Positions 1-9,981 of a stretch of 64,000 bases of DNA are shown piece by piece (positions within the stretch are counted from its first letter, which is position 1; every line of letters begins with the position of its first letter). Source of the DNA: Marinifilum breve. GTDB lineage: Bacteria; Bacteroidota; Bacteroidia; Bacteroidales; Marinifilaceae. Position numbers and translations under genes: made by a program. The notes under the pieces were generated by a model that was given only the letters and a program-made list of their open reading frames with translations, was not told the origin of the DNA and ran no database searches. The DNA lies in the NCBI RefSeq assembly GCF_003202155.1, contig NZ_QFLI01000001.1:868001-932000 (forward strand), read 5' to 3'.

Positions 1-521
1 ATAGCAGTTCCGGCAGGTCTCTTTTTTGATGCAGCTGAGGGATGAATAAACACCACTGTATCCGGGTGGGCTAAAGGACGGTTCCATTCACCACCAAATT
101 CTTTTGTTATCGGGAAGGCAGAACGCCAGTAATAATAGGCTTTTGATGTAGCCTGCAATACATTTTTGAAACAGTCTTTGGAAATGGTAAACTTACTTGA
201 TTTTCCACCTCCCGGAACTTCCAGATAGTATTCTCCCTCTTCCTGTAATTTTGAAAAATCAGCAATCAGGATCTTCTCACCAGAACTTTTCCAATAAGCT
301 GCTTTTTCCAATTGCCCGGAGAATGCAATTTGATTGTTTGCAGTCCTGCGAATCAGAAAGTCTCCCTCATCCACAGCATGAACTGAAGCAATCTTTTCCA
401 CATTGGGCAAAAAACCAAGCTGATTTATATAAATATCCTCTCCACCTTCCTGCGCAAAAGTCAAACTGGGAAGTAGAAATAAAAAGAAGCAAAAACCCAT
501 TATCACATTCTTGTTTTTCAT
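1..521 (-). CDS. GH9-type glycoside hydrolase, N-terminal part (truncated by window edge)
   Basis: The gene starts at an ATG on the minus strand and stays open to base 1, so only about 173 N-terminal residues are visible. A signal peptide ends near TFAQ. The stretch INQLGFLPNVEKIASVH follows, typical of the Ig-like N-terminal domain found before family 9 glycosidase catalytic domains (CelD_N type). The motif KAYYYWR...FGGEWNRPLAHPD then resembles the start of a GH9 catalytic domain. GH9 enzymes are inverting endo- or exo-beta-glucanases. It lies 111 bases after the last sulfatase stop on the same strand and is probably the last visible gene of that operon, acting in the periplasm or at the outer membrane on the backbone of the sulfated glycan. 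The catalytic Asp and Glu lie outside the window, so activity cannot be judged. Confidence 0.8.
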   Translation of the reverse strand, partial: MKNKNVIMGFCFFLFLLPSLTFAQEGGEDIYINQLGFLPNVEKIASVHAVDEGDFLIRRTANNQIAFSGQLEKAAYWKSSGEKILIADFSKLQEEGEYYLEVPGGGKSSKFTISKDCFKNVLQATSKAYYYWRSAFPITKEFGGEWNRPLAHPDTVVFIHPSAASKKRPAGTA

Positions 522-632
522 CTTTGAGTAATTAACCATTCTGTATTTCCTTTTAAAACCATTTCTTTATTGATAAAAATATCAACCCGCCGAATTAGTT
601 GGAGGGGGATCAATCCGGCAGGCGATACCATT

Positions 633-2183
633 TTATCTGTTTTTAAAGTAATCCAAACAGTATTTCTCCATCTGCTTTTTTACTTTACTATATTTCTTAT
701 CATTTACAACATTTCTGGTCTCCAGAGGATCCTTCTCGTAATCGTAAAGCTCTTCAACAGATATTAAATCCTTTGAAAATTGTGATGGATTTCTAAACAT
801 GTTTTTCACCCAAACCACATAACGATACCTTTCCGATCTAAAAGCATAACCTTCTGCCTTTCCCCTTTGAAACTGACTCACGGCATAAGGTTTCACCTCC
901 TTCTTAGGGTCCTTCAGTACAGGTAGTAAGCTTTTTCCATCCAGATGCTCCGGAGTTTCAATATTTGCCAAATCGCAAAGTGTTGGAAACAGATCCAGAA
1001 ATTCAGTAGGTGTTTTGCATACTCCAGTATGATTCTCTCCATCGGCAATAATCATTGGACTACGGGTAGCCTGTTCGAAATTGGTATGCTTACACCAAAT
1101 GCCATGATCGCCCAGGTGCCAGCCATGATCACCCCACAGGACAACAACAGTATTTTCTGTTAATCCCAAAGAATCCAAAGCATTCAACACCTTACCAACC
1201 TGTGCATCTATATAAGAAACCGCTGCATAGTATCCATGAATCATTTCTTTTTGTTTCTCAACTGGAATCAAATCAGATTCAATATCCGAAAAAGATTTCA
1301 AAGGAGGAATATCGGTATAGGAGCGCAACTCACCAGAATTGTGATAGGCTATAAGAGGTCCGTTCTCAGCTGCTTTCTGATATTTTGCCAATGGCATTTC
1401 CACTCTCTGGTACAAATCCCAATATTTCTTGGGAGCCACAAAAGGCAAATGAGGACGCTTAAACCCAACACCCAGGAAGAATGGTTCTTCCTTTTTGGAA
1501 AGCTTTTCCAAACGATCGATAGCCGATAAGGCCAACACGCCATCTACATAAGCATTGTCAGGCACATCGGCACATTCGGTAGTTGGCTTAACAAAGGAAA
1601 TTGCATATTTGGTAATTCCATATCCTTTCTTGCCCATAGCCTCTGCTTCCTTACGGTATTTGGCTACTTTTTCCTTGGTCTCCGGCAATTGGTAATAGCC
1701 TAAAGCAGGCTCTCCACACTTATCGTCGTAATATTTATAATCTCCTTCAAAGGCTTGAGCTTCGCTCCACGATATTTTGTCATGGTGTTCATCCACACTT
1801 CTCTTGTCGTAGATTTTTCCCACACTGGTGGTGAAATATCCATTTTGTCTGAAGTGCTGTGGTAAGGTTAAAATATCGGGATTCATATCACGAATAAGTG
1901 TTTTCAAATCCCATACTTTTGTCTTATCTGGCTGTATCCCACACATAAGACTGGCTCTTGAAGGAGCACATACAGCTTGCTGGCAATGGTTGTTGGTAAA
2001 TACTACCCCACGTTTGGCCAATCTGTCAATGTTAGGTGTTTTCACCAAATCATCACCATAGCAACCTAAAATGGGTTTCAAGTCGTCTACTGCAATAAAC
2101 AGGACATTCTTTTTTTCCTGAGCTTGTCCCAACAATGGCAAGCTTGCCAAGGCCAAGGCCATGTATTTTTTTATTTTTTGCAT
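633..2183 (-). CDS. Type I sulfatase, iduronate-2-sulfatase-like
   Basis: A 516-residue sulfatase with a signal peptide ending near GQAQ. The metal-binding stretch FIAVDDLKP is followed by the formylglycine motif CAPSR, in which C72 would be converted to formylglycine. Later, VVVLWGDHGWHLGDHG supplies the second metal-binding region. The VDDLKPILGCYGD opening and the HTNFEQATRSPMI segment are of the kind seen in iduronate-2-sulfatase-like enzymes (SulfAtlas S1_7 type, by impression). The predicted role is hydrolysis of a sulfate ester on a glycan or oligosaccharide in the periplasm. It starts one base after the stop of the preceding sulfatase, so the two are surely co-transcribed. The exact sugar and sulfate position cannot be told from sequence. 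Confidence 0.95.
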   Translation of the reverse strand: MQKIKKYMALALASLPLLGQAQEKKNVLFIAVDDLKPILGCYGDDLVKTPNIDRLAKRGVVFTNNHCQQAVCAPSRASLMCGIQPDKTKVWDLKTLIRDMNPDILTLPQHFRQNGYFTTSVGKIYDKRSVDEHHDKISWSEAQAFEGDYKYYDDKCGEPALGYYQLPETKEKVAKYRKEAEAMGKKGYGITKYAISFVKPTTECADVPDNAYVDGVLALSAIDRLEKLSKKEEPFFLGVGFKRPHLPFVAPKKYWDLYQRVEMPLAKYQKAAENGPLIAYHNSGELRSYTDIPPLKSFSDIESDLIPVEKQKEMIHGYYAAVSYIDAQVGKVLNALDSLGLTENTVVVLWGDHGWHLGDHGIWCKHTNFEQATRSPMIIADGENHTGVCKTPTEFLDLFPTLCDLANIETPEHLDGKSLLPVLKDPKKEVKPYAVSQFQRGKAEGYAFRSERYRYVVWVKNMFRNPSQFSKDLISVEELYDYEKDPLETRNVVNDKKYSKVKKQMEKYCLDYFKNR

Positions 2184-2184
2184 T

Positions 2185-3885
2185 TTATTTCCTTATTTTA
2201 TTCTCAACACTCTGTTTGTAACCAATACGAATTGCAACAGCATGTAAATATTCTCCTGCTTTCAATTGAATTGGCTTTTGATAAACCTGCCAATGCTTCC
2301 ACGTATTTTTGCTTTTCCCATCACGGGTAATCTGGTAAGCCACTGATGCCCCTTTCGTTGCACAATGTATTTCATATGCATCACCAAGTTTTTCAAACGT
2401 AGGTTTGGCTGTAACAGGTTGATCCAGATTTGGCCACATTTGCCTTACCAGTTCTCCTTCCGGGATATATCCCTTATCTCCAACCGCTTTCTGCCAGATA
2501 TCCAACTTTACAGACATCTTATCCATGATGGCTTTGTAATTTGGATCCTGAGCCAGGTTATTTAATTGAAAAGGATCTGCTTTCACATCATACAATTCCT
2601 CAGTTGGCTTACTGGTTCTAAAAAAGAGTTTTTGCTCCTTATTCAACTCTCCTTTAGCCTTCAAATCCAACAAACGATTCATCATATCCAATTGTCTACG
2701 ATATTTGATATCCTTGTAATAGGACCATTCCGGATGAAAATTCTTCACATACAAGTATTGGGTATCGCGAACACTACGAACCATATCATAAAACTCATCC
2801 ATTCTATCCTTGGAACCGTATATTTCAGTTCTCGGTTCTTTGGCTTTGTATGGTCCAAGGAAAGCCTGTCCCTGCATGTAGTCAGGAGCCCCAACTCCTG
2901 CCAGAGAAAGCACGGTTGGTGCCAAATCGACAAAGGATACCATTTCCCTGTTCACAACTCCTCTATGCTTTTGCTTTGGAAACCTGATTACCATAGGAAC
3001 CTTCAGCCCGGAATCATAAATGGCTCTTTTCCCTCGTGGCAGAGGACCTCCATGGTCGCTATAGAAAAAAACAATGGTTTTATCCAACAAGCCATCCTCT
3101 TTCAACTGCTGCAGGATTTCTCCAACCTGTTGATCCATTTCACTAATGTTGGAGTAGTTGCAAGCCATGTCTTTTCGCACAATGGAATCTTCAGGAAAAT
3201 AAGGAGGAAGAGTCGGAGCCTTTGGATCTATTCGTAAAGAATCGTTTTTCTTCTTCCAAATTTGTGATTCATGCGACACGTTCAAATTGAATACCGAAAA
3301 GAATGGTTTTCCTTTGGGTCTGTTTCGCCAATGTGCCTGCGTATCGTTTTCATCCCATGCCGTAATCGGTGCAGCGAACTGATAATCTGTCTTCGCATTA
3401 TTGGTACAATAATATCCTGCTTTTCGCAGATATTCAGTAAAACACTTTACCTGAGAAGGGATGACTGCCGAATACTGAGGTACTGAGTTTCCTTTGGGAT
3501 CTACTATACCCGTTTCCTTGTTATAATTCCCCTTGGAAATTCCTGTTATGTCTTTTCCGGTTCTCATGTTATGAGTTCCAAGGGAAACAGGATACATACC
3601 AGTAATGATAGACGATCGGCTTGGTGCGCAAACTCCTACCGTAGCAAAAGCATTGGTAAACAACACTCCTTCTGCAGCCAGCTGATCAATGACAGGAGTT
3701 TTTGCAGCTGAATCACCATAGCAACCCAAATTGGGACTGATATCTTCACAAGTAATCCATAGAATATTGGGTTGCTCATAGTGTTTCTCCTGTGAGTTTT
3801 GGTTTGCACCACACGAATGCAAAGCAATTCCTCCCAATAGAAACAACGACCAATGGTAAGTATTTTTAATCAGTTGATTTCTCAT
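2185..3885 (-). CDS. Type I sulfatase lipoprotein, sulfamidase-like
   Basis: 566 residues, the longest sulfatase here. A hydrophobic leader ends at LHSCG, so C25 is a likely lipidated cysteine. The core begins ILWITCEDISPNLGCYGD and the active site is CAPSR (C86). FYSDHGGPLPRGKRAIYDSG is the C-terminal metal-binding region. The ITCEDISP opening and the short THNMR segment after the active site recall N-sulfoglucosamine sulfohydrolase-like enzymes (S1_8 type), but related O-sulfatases share this pattern. About 75 C-terminal residues after the usual sulfatase end look like a small beta-rich domain (KPTFEKLGDAYEIHCATKG and on). It lies between two iduronate-sulfatase-like genes, with gaps of 1 and 5 bases. 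The function is certain at family level only. Confidence 0.93.
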   Translation of the reverse strand: MRNQLIKNTYHWSLFLLGGIALHSCGANQNSQEKHYEQPNILWITCEDISPNLGCYGDSAAKTPVIDQLAAEGVLFTNAFATVGVCAPSRSSIITGMYPVSLGTHNMRTGKDITGISKGNYNKETGIVDPKGNSVPQYSAVIPSQVKCFTEYLRKAGYYCTNNAKTDYQFAAPITAWDENDTQAHWRNRPKGKPFFSVFNLNVSHESQIWKKKNDSLRIDPKAPTLPPYFPEDSIVRKDMACNYSNISEMDQQVGEILQQLKEDGLLDKTIVFFYSDHGGPLPRGKRAIYDSGLKVPMVIRFPKQKHRGVVNREMVSFVDLAPTVLSLAGVGAPDYMQGQAFLGPYKAKEPRTEIYGSKDRMDEFYDMVRSVRDTQYLYVKNFHPEWSYYKDIKYRRQLDMMNRLLDLKAKGELNKEQKLFFRTSKPTEELYDVKADPFQLNNLAQDPNYKAIMDKMSVKLDIWQKAVGDKGYIPEGELVRQMWPNLDQPVTAKPTFEKLGDAYEIHCATKGASVAYQITRDGKSKNTWKHWQVYQKPIQLKAGEYLHAVAIRIGYKQSVENKIRK

Positions 3886-3890
3886 CTTTC

Positions 3891-5333
3891 TTATTCTGCT
3901 TCAACATATAGGTCCAGAAGATTTGACATTTTCGCCACTACTTTTTTCATTTTCGCTTGGTCAACAACGTTCACATTTTCTTCCGGGTCATTTTTATGAT
4001 CGAATAGCATTCTCTCTGTAGTCTCGCCTTTTTTATTCTTCCATTCTGTATAAATGTATTGCTGAGTAATTGCGGTCCAGCCATCACCCATTTTAGAATA
4101 CACCACTTCCTTCCATTTCTTTTTAGGATTCTTCAAAACAGGAACAAAACTTTTTCCCTCCAAATGATCAGGGGCATCAATTCCTGTTAAATCGCAAAAA
4201 CTAGGGTATAAATCAATCAGCTCAACTAAAGAATTTGTTTCGTGACCACCTTTCATTCCAGGGGCTTTTACAATCATGGTCGTATTCAATGCCTTGCTAA
4301 AGTTACTGTGTTTACACCACAACGAGTGCTCTCCCAATTGCCATCCATGATCTCCAATTAAACATACAACTGTATTCTCATCCAGATTCAACTCTTTTAG
4401 TTTATCCAATACCTTACCCACCATGGCATCTACATAGCTAACACATGCATAATAACCTCGAATCACTTCCTTGGCTTTCTCATCGGTCAAATTCCCCTCT
4501 TTTGACGGAATATCTTGATAAGCTCTTAACTCCCACCAATTATGTAGAGATTGTTCCGGTGCATTTTCAGATGCATAGTAGTTCGTAGGCAGCTCAATTG
4601 AGTTCTTTGGATATAAATCGAAATATTTCTTTGGCGCATTAAATGGCAAGTGAGGTTTGATGAATCCCACAGTCATAAAGAATGGCTGTCCTGATTTCTT
4701 GAACTTCTTCAGTTTTTCAATGGCTCTTTTGGCAATCTTTCCATCAAAGTAATCCTCATCCTTCACCTCTCCAATTTCGAAAGAGTTTGCTCTCCCCTTA
4801 TTATCCCTGCAAAGGGCAAGATTGTCTTTATTCTGGTAGTCACGCCAACCATCCGGATGATCTTTTCGTTTTTCTTCGTCAGTTGCGTGCCATGGTCTTT
4901 CGGTCCACCCTTCAACCATATCAAATCTGTGATGATATACTTTACCTAAACTTACAGTATAGTACCCATTGTCCTTAAAAGCTTTTTGAATAGGAACAAT
5001 ATTAGGCTCATCTTTCTCCACACTACTCTGGTTGTTGATATAACGAATCGCATTGGGACGCAGACCACTTAACAAGCTGGCTCTTGATGGACCACAAACC
5101 GGGTAGTTACAATATGCTTTTCTGAACAATGTACCCTCACTGGCAAGCTTGTCGATATTAGGCGACTTAATTTGAGTTTGTCCATAACATCCCAGTTGTG
5201 GACGCAAATCATCCACCATAATGAAAAGTACATTTTTCTTTTCTGCTTGTTCAGCTTTGTCTTTGGCCATAGACTGTGCAGGATTCATTCCTGCAACAGC
5301 CAAAAGCCCCATATATAGAAGTTTTTTTTTCAT
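3891..5333 (-). CDS. Type I sulfatase, iduronate-2-sulfatase-like (second copy)
   Basis: A 480-residue sulfatase with a signal peptide (hydrophobic stretch then SMAKDKAEQ). The core opens FIMVDDLRPQLGCYGQ and carries the active-site motif CGPSR at C80. CLIGDHGWQLGEHSLWCKHSNF completes the metal site. It closely resembles the sulfatase at 633-2183 in order and motifs (GFIKPHLPFNAPKKYFDLY against GFKRPHLPFVAPKKYWDLY), so the two are paralogues of one subfamily, probably attacking different sulfate positions or linkages. CGPSR instead of CAPSR is an allowed variation, since the Cys, Pro and Arg are kept. It is spaced 18 bases after the gene upstream and 5 bases before the next, inside the operon. 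Confidence 0.95.
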   Translation of the reverse strand: MKKKLLYMGLLAVAGMNPAQSMAKDKAEQAEKKNVLFIMVDDLRPQLGCYGQTQIKSPNIDKLASEGTLFRKAYCNYPVCGPSRASLLSGLRPNAIRYINNQSSVEKDEPNIVPIQKAFKDNGYYTVSLGKVYHHRFDMVEGWTERPWHATDEEKRKDHPDGWRDYQNKDNLALCRDNKGRANSFEIGEVKDEDYFDGKIAKRAIEKLKKFKKSGQPFFMTVGFIKPHLPFNAPKKYFDLYPKNSIELPTNYYASENAPEQSLHNWWELRAYQDIPSKEGNLTDEKAKEVIRGYYACVSYVDAMVGKVLDKLKELNLDENTVVCLIGDHGWQLGEHSLWCKHSNFSKALNTTMIVKAPGMKGGHETNSLVELIDLYPSFCDLTGIDAPDHLEGKSFVPVLKNPKKKWKEVVYSKMGDGWTAITQQYIYTEWKNKKGETTERMLFDHKNDPEENVNVVDQAKMKKVVAKMSNLLDLYVEAE

Positions 5334-5351
5334 CTCTAATTTTATTCTTTG

Positions 5352-6845
5352 TTAATATTGATTCTCATGACGATAATCCCCCCAACGGTATTTTACTGTT
5401 CGCTTTAAAGGAATATTCATACCATCGGTATTTTCCAACCAATCATACAACTGATTGGCCAAATCTTTTACCAATTCCTGATGCTCTGGCTTATCAATCA
5501 GGTTGTACATTTCGTCAGGATCATTTTTAATGTCATACAATTCATTTCTATCCCAGACACCATGATAGCGAATGTATTTGTATTGATCGGTACGAAGACC
5601 AAAAACGGTTGGAGTCATTGGAAAATCATACTCCCAATAGTATTCATAGAAAATACGATCTCTCCAATTGCTTTCATCACCTTTCAGTAATGGTGTAAAT
5701 GAATGTCCCGGCATGTATTCGGGCTTATTCAATCCAGCCATTTCCAGTATAGTAGGCGCAACATCAATATTTTGCACCATTTTTTCTATTGTTTTCCCTC
5801 CTTTGAAAAGTTCAGGACAACGAACTAGGAAAGGAACTTTAACCGACTCTTCGTAGAAATGTCTTTTATCAATCAAACCATGCTCTCCCCAGCTAAAGCC
5901 ATTATCTCCCATGTAAATTACCATAGTAGATTCATCAAGGCCATGCTGCTTAAGATAATCAAAAACGGCACCAATGCTCTCATCAACCCCTAATAATGTC
6001 TCACAATATTTCTGTACCATTTCATTAAAATCGGCATTTCCATGGTACATATAATCAACACCATGCCAACTAATGCGCTGCTGCTTTACCCATTCCGGCC
6101 ATTTTAAATCCTGGTATTCACCATTTTTAGTCTGGATGAAAGTAGGAGGCAATGTAATTTTTTTTCCTTTGTATCTGCCTTTATGTCTTTTGGCAGGCTC
6201 AAATTCTGCATGCACTGCCTTGTGCGATAGATACATGAAAAAAGGTTTATCCTTGTCTCTGTGATCCAACCAGTCGATGGCATGTTCAGTCAACAAGTCA
6301 GTAATGTAAGTTGAGTCCTTATACTGAATACGCTCTCCGTTAATATTCAATTCGGGATTGTAATAGATTCCTTGCCCTTTGAAACTTTCCCAATGATCGA
6401 ATCCAGGTTGTGGCTTATCACCATGGTCACCCATATGCCATTTTCCAAGGAAAGCCGTTTCGTACCCTGCCTTTTGCAGGTATTGTGGGAAATAAACAAG
6501 ATTGCCCGGATCTGGTGCATAATTATCTACAATTGTATGACAATGCGAATACTGACCGGTTAAAATAGATGCACGACTTGGCGAACACAAAGAGGTGGTA
6601 ACAAATGTATTCTTGAAATGAGCACCTTCTTTAGCCAGTTTGTCCATATTAGGTGTTTCCAGCCAAGGTACTTTCCCTGTAAAGCCCATAAAATCGTTAC
6701 GGTGATCATCGGTCAAAATGAAGATCACATTGCGTGGCTTTTGTTTTTTAATTTTTTCCAGCTTTGGCAGTTGCTGAGCTTGGGCCGTCATATTAAAGCA
6801 CATACCCAGCGCTAAGCCTGCAACTGCATATTTAAATCCATTCAT
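5352..6845 (-). CDS. Type I sulfatase, GlcNAc-6-sulfatase-like
   Basis: 497 residues with a signal peptide ending near MTAQAQ. The core opens NVIFILTDDHRNDFMGF, the active-site motif is CSPSR with C87 as formylglycine precursor, and GKWHMGDHGDKPQPGFDHWESFKG follows. The TDDHR opening and the GFDHW segment are characteristic of the N-acetylglucosamine-6-sulfatase-like group (S1_11 type), where 6-O-sulfated sugars are common substrates. VIYMGDNGFSWGEHGLIDKRHFYEESVKVPF provides the second metal-binding half. The gene sits between the CLPSR sulfatases and the iduronate-type pair. Its real substrate depends on the target glycan, which need not contain GlcNAc. Confidence 0.95.
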   Translation of the reverse strand: MNGFKYAVAGLALGMCFNMTAQAQQLPKLEKIKKQKPRNVIFILTDDHRNDFMGFTGKVPWLETPNMDKLAKEGAHFKNTFVTTSLCSPSRASILTGQYSHCHTIVDNYAPDPGNLVYFPQYLQKAGYETAFLGKWHMGDHGDKPQPGFDHWESFKGQGIYYNPELNINGERIQYKDSTYITDLLTEHAIDWLDHRDKDKPFFMYLSHKAVHAEFEPAKRHKGRYKGKKITLPPTFIQTKNGEYQDLKWPEWVKQQRISWHGVDYMYHGNADFNEMVQKYCETLLGVDESIGAVFDYLKQHGLDESTMVIYMGDNGFSWGEHGLIDKRHFYEESVKVPFLVRCPELFKGGKTIEKMVQNIDVAPTILEMAGLNKPEYMPGHSFTPLLKGDESNWRDRIFYEYYWEYDFPMTPTVFGLRTDQYKYIRYHGVWDRNELYDIKNDPDEMYNLIDKPEHQELVKDLANQLYDWLENTDGMNIPLKRTVKYRWGDYRHENQY

Positions 6846-6900
6846 TGATTGAGTTTTTTATGTATTTCGTTACAAGTCCTTAGTTATTTGTCGATAATTA

Positions 6901-8397
6901 CTAATGACAATGTACCTTTTTACCTTTCTTGCCTTTGCCTTTCCCTTTCTTCTTGCTTTTGTCCTTCTTTACTTTTTTAAAGGCGTCAATTTCTTTCTTC
7001 CAGTTATGAAGGGTTTCCAACATCTCTGCCGTTTTCTTAGGCATTTCTTCACTTAAGTTATTCGCTTCAGAAATATCTTCTTTCACATTGTAAAGCTCCA
7101 CTCGTCCCTGGTCAAAAAATTCCATCAGCTTATAATCGCCCTGGCGAACAGCACTACAGTTAGAATCGCCAGTTGAATGAGGTCTTCCGGTTGGTGAATG
7201 CCAGAAAAATGCACGATCAGGGTTTGGATTTGCTTTGTTTTTTAATGCCCAAACAAAGCTTTCTCCATCAAGGTGAGCTTCAGGATGCAATGGCAATCCG
7301 GCCATATCAAGCATTGTTGGGAAAAAGTCTGATCCGATAATCACAGCATCCGTTTCTGTTCCAGCTTTGGTTACTCCTGGCCATCTTACAAGCATAGGCT
7401 CACGAATTCCACCTTCATAAAGATGTCCTTTTCCAGCCTTCAATGGGGTATTGGTAGTAGCCAATTGACGCTGATTTGTTCCTCGATTCGACAAACCTCC
7501 GTTATCAGAAAATAAAATGATAATGGTATTGTCGTACTCTCCCAACTCTTTGAGGGTTTTCACCAAACGGCCCAAACTCTCATCCATGCTGTAGATCATG
7601 GCTGCATAAACAGCATTATCCTGACGCATTTTTCTTTGCCCCGTACCCTCGCTGATATACTCAGGTCCATCGTAATGCATTGTTTTTAATTTCTTTCTGA
7701 ACTTTTTCACATACTCCTCTTTCGCCTGAAAAGGGGTATGAACAGCATAATGCGATACGTAGGCAAGAAATGGTTTATCTGGTGTTTCCTCATGCTGCTT
7801 TTTCAAATACTGAATGGTTTCATCAGTCAATCTATCGGTAAGATACTCACCCTCTACTCCATCATCCAATCCATGAATAGGACGCTCCTTACCCGGCTTA
7901 CCACTCTTCCTAACATTATATGGATAGAAATAAGATGTAGGTGCCCCTGCGTGACCTCCGCCAATGTTAATTTCAAAACCTTGATCTTCCGGTAAACTTT
8001 CATTGGAAGCCAAATGCCATTTCCCGGTAAAATAAGTTGAGTATCCAGCCTCTTTAAATGGCACAGCTAGGGTAGTCTCTCCTCCTTTTAATTGCTTCTC
8101 ATTTGATCCTGGCACCCAATCTCTGGCCGGGTATTTTCCTGTTATAATAGAATAGCGCGATGGCAAACAACGAGGGTGACTTACATAGGCATTTGTAAAT
8201 TTAACCCCTTCCTGTGCCAACTTGTCAATATTTGGTGTTTCATAGAATTTTGATCCCTGATAACCCGTATCAGTCCACCCCATGTCATCTATCAGGAAAT
8301 ACAATATATTTGGTTTTTCCTTCTTTACAGCCATGGCACCCATGGCACCCAATAATCCAAGTCCTAAACAGGATAATGATTTTAAATTCAAATTCAT
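6901..8397 (-). CDS. Type I sulfatase, arylsulfatase A-like, with lysine-rich tail
   Basis: 498 residues with an N-terminal hydrophobic signal. The core opens LIDDMGWTDTGYQGS, the active site is CLPSR (C77), and GKWHLASNESLPEDQGFEINIGGGHAG follows. This pattern is shared almost block by block with the next two sulfatases upstream (8449-9897 and 9982-11448), so the three are tandem paralogues, of S1_16 type by impression, a group acting on galactose and related sugars. The C-terminal 30 residues are strikingly basic (KKVKKDKSKKKGKGKGKKGKK) and end in VHCH. The two sisters do not have this tail. It may be an added electrostatic anchor for acidic glycan or the cell surface. Confidence 0.94.
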   Translation of the reverse strand: MNLNLKSLSCLGLGLLGAMGAMAVKKEKPNILYFLIDDMGWTDTGYQGSKFYETPNIDKLAQEGVKFTNAYVSHPRCLPSRYSIITGKYPARDWVPGSNEKQLKGGETTLAVPFKEAGYSTYFTGKWHLASNESLPEDQGFEINIGGGHAGAPTSYFYPYNVRKSGKPGKERPIHGLDDGVEGEYLTDRLTDETIQYLKKQHEETPDKPFLAYVSHYAVHTPFQAKEEYVKKFRKKLKTMHYDGPEYISEGTGQRKMRQDNAVYAAMIYSMDESLGRLVKTLKELGEYDNTIIILFSDNGGLSNRGTNQRQLATTNTPLKAGKGHLYEGGIREPMLVRWPGVTKAGTETDAVIIGSDFFPTMLDMAGLPLHPEAHLDGESFVWALKNKANPNPDRAFFWHSPTGRPHSTGDSNCSAVRQGDYKLMEFFDQGRVELYNVKEDISEANNLSEEMPKKTAEMLETLHNWKKEIDAFKKVKKDKSKKKGKGKGKKGKKVHCH

Positions 8398-8448
8398 TAT
8401 TTAATATATTTTGCAGTTACTACAACTAGTACTTTTGTCACTATAAAA

Positions 8449-9897
8449 TTATTCCTTTATATACGCATTCACTTCTTTTTTCCAGTCTGTGAGTTCCACT
8501 AAGAGTTCTTTAACCAGTTTAGAATTTTCACCTGCTATATTGTCTTTCTCTTGAATATCTTTTTCCAGATCGTACAATTCAATTCGACCTTCATCATACC
8601 ACTCAATCAGCTTGTAAGGCCCTTTTCTAATGGCGCTACAATTCTCATCTCCTGTTGCATGAGGGCGAGAAATTGGTGAGTGCCAAAAAATAGCCCTATC
8701 CTTTTTTGGGACTTTAGCCCTGGTAAGAGCCCAGGCAAAACTCTCTCCATCAACATGAGCTTCCTGTTGTAATGGCAAGCCAACCATTTCCAGAATCGTA
8801 GGAAAAAAATCCGTTCCCGTTACAATTGCATCAGACTTTGTTCCTGCCTTGGTAACTCCAGGCCACTTCACAATCATAGGTTCCCTAACTCCCCCTTCAT
8901 ACAAATGTCCTTTTCCTGCTCGTAATGGATAATTGGAGGTAGCTACCCTTCTAGGCCTAAAACCTCTGTTCGACAAACCTCCATTATCAGAGAAAAAGAT
9001 GATGATGGTATTATCAAGTTGCCCCAGCTTTTCCAATGTTTTGGTAATCCTTCCCAAACTTTCATCCATGCTGTAAATCATGGCAGCATAAACCGGATCG
9101 TCTTGCCTCATTTTAGTGGTTCCAGTTCCTTCTTCAATGAATTCAGGTGCTTCGTAGCTCATGGTCTTAAGTTTCTGTTTAAACTTATTCACATATTCTT
9201 CCTTGGCCTCCAAGGGTTCATGAACTGCATAATGAGATACATATGCCAGAAAAGGTTGATCCGGATGATTTGCAACCTGACTTTCAATATATTCAACCGT
9301 TTCTTCCGTAATCCTGTCTGTCAAATATTCCCCTTTGGTTCCTTCATCCAGACCTTCTATCGGATTCTTTTTGCCTGCTTGTTTTCCTTCATTGTAAGGA
9401 TAGAAGTACGAAATTGGTGATCCTGCATGGCCTCCTGCAATATTGATATCGAAACCTACATTCTGTGGGTATGTTCCTGAGGTTGCCAAATGCCATTTAC
9501 CGGCAAAAAAAGTAGAATATCCGCCTGCCTTTAGAGCATCAGCCAAACAAACTTCATCAGCCTTTAGCTTGCCTTCATCTCCAGGTCGAAGTTTCCCCTC
9601 GCCCGGTCCAGGCATTTGTGCCCTTGCGGGATATTTTCCTGTAATCAAAGAATACCTTGAAGGCACACACCTTGGGTGCGTAGCATAGGCATTTGTAAAT
9701 TGTACTCCCTGCTCAGCCAGTTTGTCGATATTGGGAGTCTCATAGAATTTTGAGCCTTGATAGCCTACATCCATCCACCCCATATCATCAACAAGAAAGA
9801 ACAATACATTTGGTTTTATCTCTTTCTTTTCAGGAATACAGGCTGGTGTTAATCCCAATCCTATCATCCCGGTAAGCAATATATTTTTGTAATTCAT
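8449..9897 (-). CDS. Type I sulfatase lipoprotein, arylsulfatase A-like (tandem copy 2)
   Basis: I place the start at the ATG at 9897 (482 residues), which gives a short Lys-containing leader and hydrophobic core ending TPAC, a plausible Bacteroidota lipobox at C20. An in-frame ATG 84 bases further upstream would only add a segment with no leader character. The core opens LVDDMGWMDVGYQGSKFYETPNIDKL, the active site is CVPSR with C77, and FFSDNGGLSNRGFRP is the second metal region. It is very similar to the copies on each side. It probably removes sulfate from a galactose-like or related sugar in the periplasm. The 84-base gap to the upstream gene is the widest between sulfatases. Confidence 0.94.
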   Translation of the reverse strand: MNYKNILLTGMIGLGLTPACIPEKKEIKPNVLFFLVDDMGWMDVGYQGSKFYETPNIDKLAEQGVQFTNAYATHPRCVPSRYSLITGKYPARAQMPGPGEGKLRPGDEGKLKADEVCLADALKAGGYSTFFAGKWHLATSGTYPQNVGFDINIAGGHAGSPISYFYPYNEGKQAGKKNPIEGLDEGTKGEYLTDRITEETVEYIESQVANHPDQPFLAYVSHYAVHEPLEAKEEYVNKFKQKLKTMSYEAPEFIEEGTGTTKMRQDDPVYAAMIYSMDESLGRITKTLEKLGQLDNTIIIFFSDNGGLSNRGFRPRRVATSNYPLRAGKGHLYEGGVREPMIVKWPGVTKAGTKSDAIVTGTDFFPTILEMVGLPLQQEAHVDGESFAWALTRAKVPKKDRAIFWHSPISRPHATGDENCSAIRKGPYKLIEWYDEGRIELYDLEKDIQEKDNIAGENSKLVKELLVELTDWKKEVNAYIKE

Positions 9898-9981
9898 TTT
9901 TTTGATTTTAAGACTTAGAAGATATAAAAAACCAACAGGTTTAATCTTATCCAAAATTGTATTTGACAGCTCAGTGAGCAA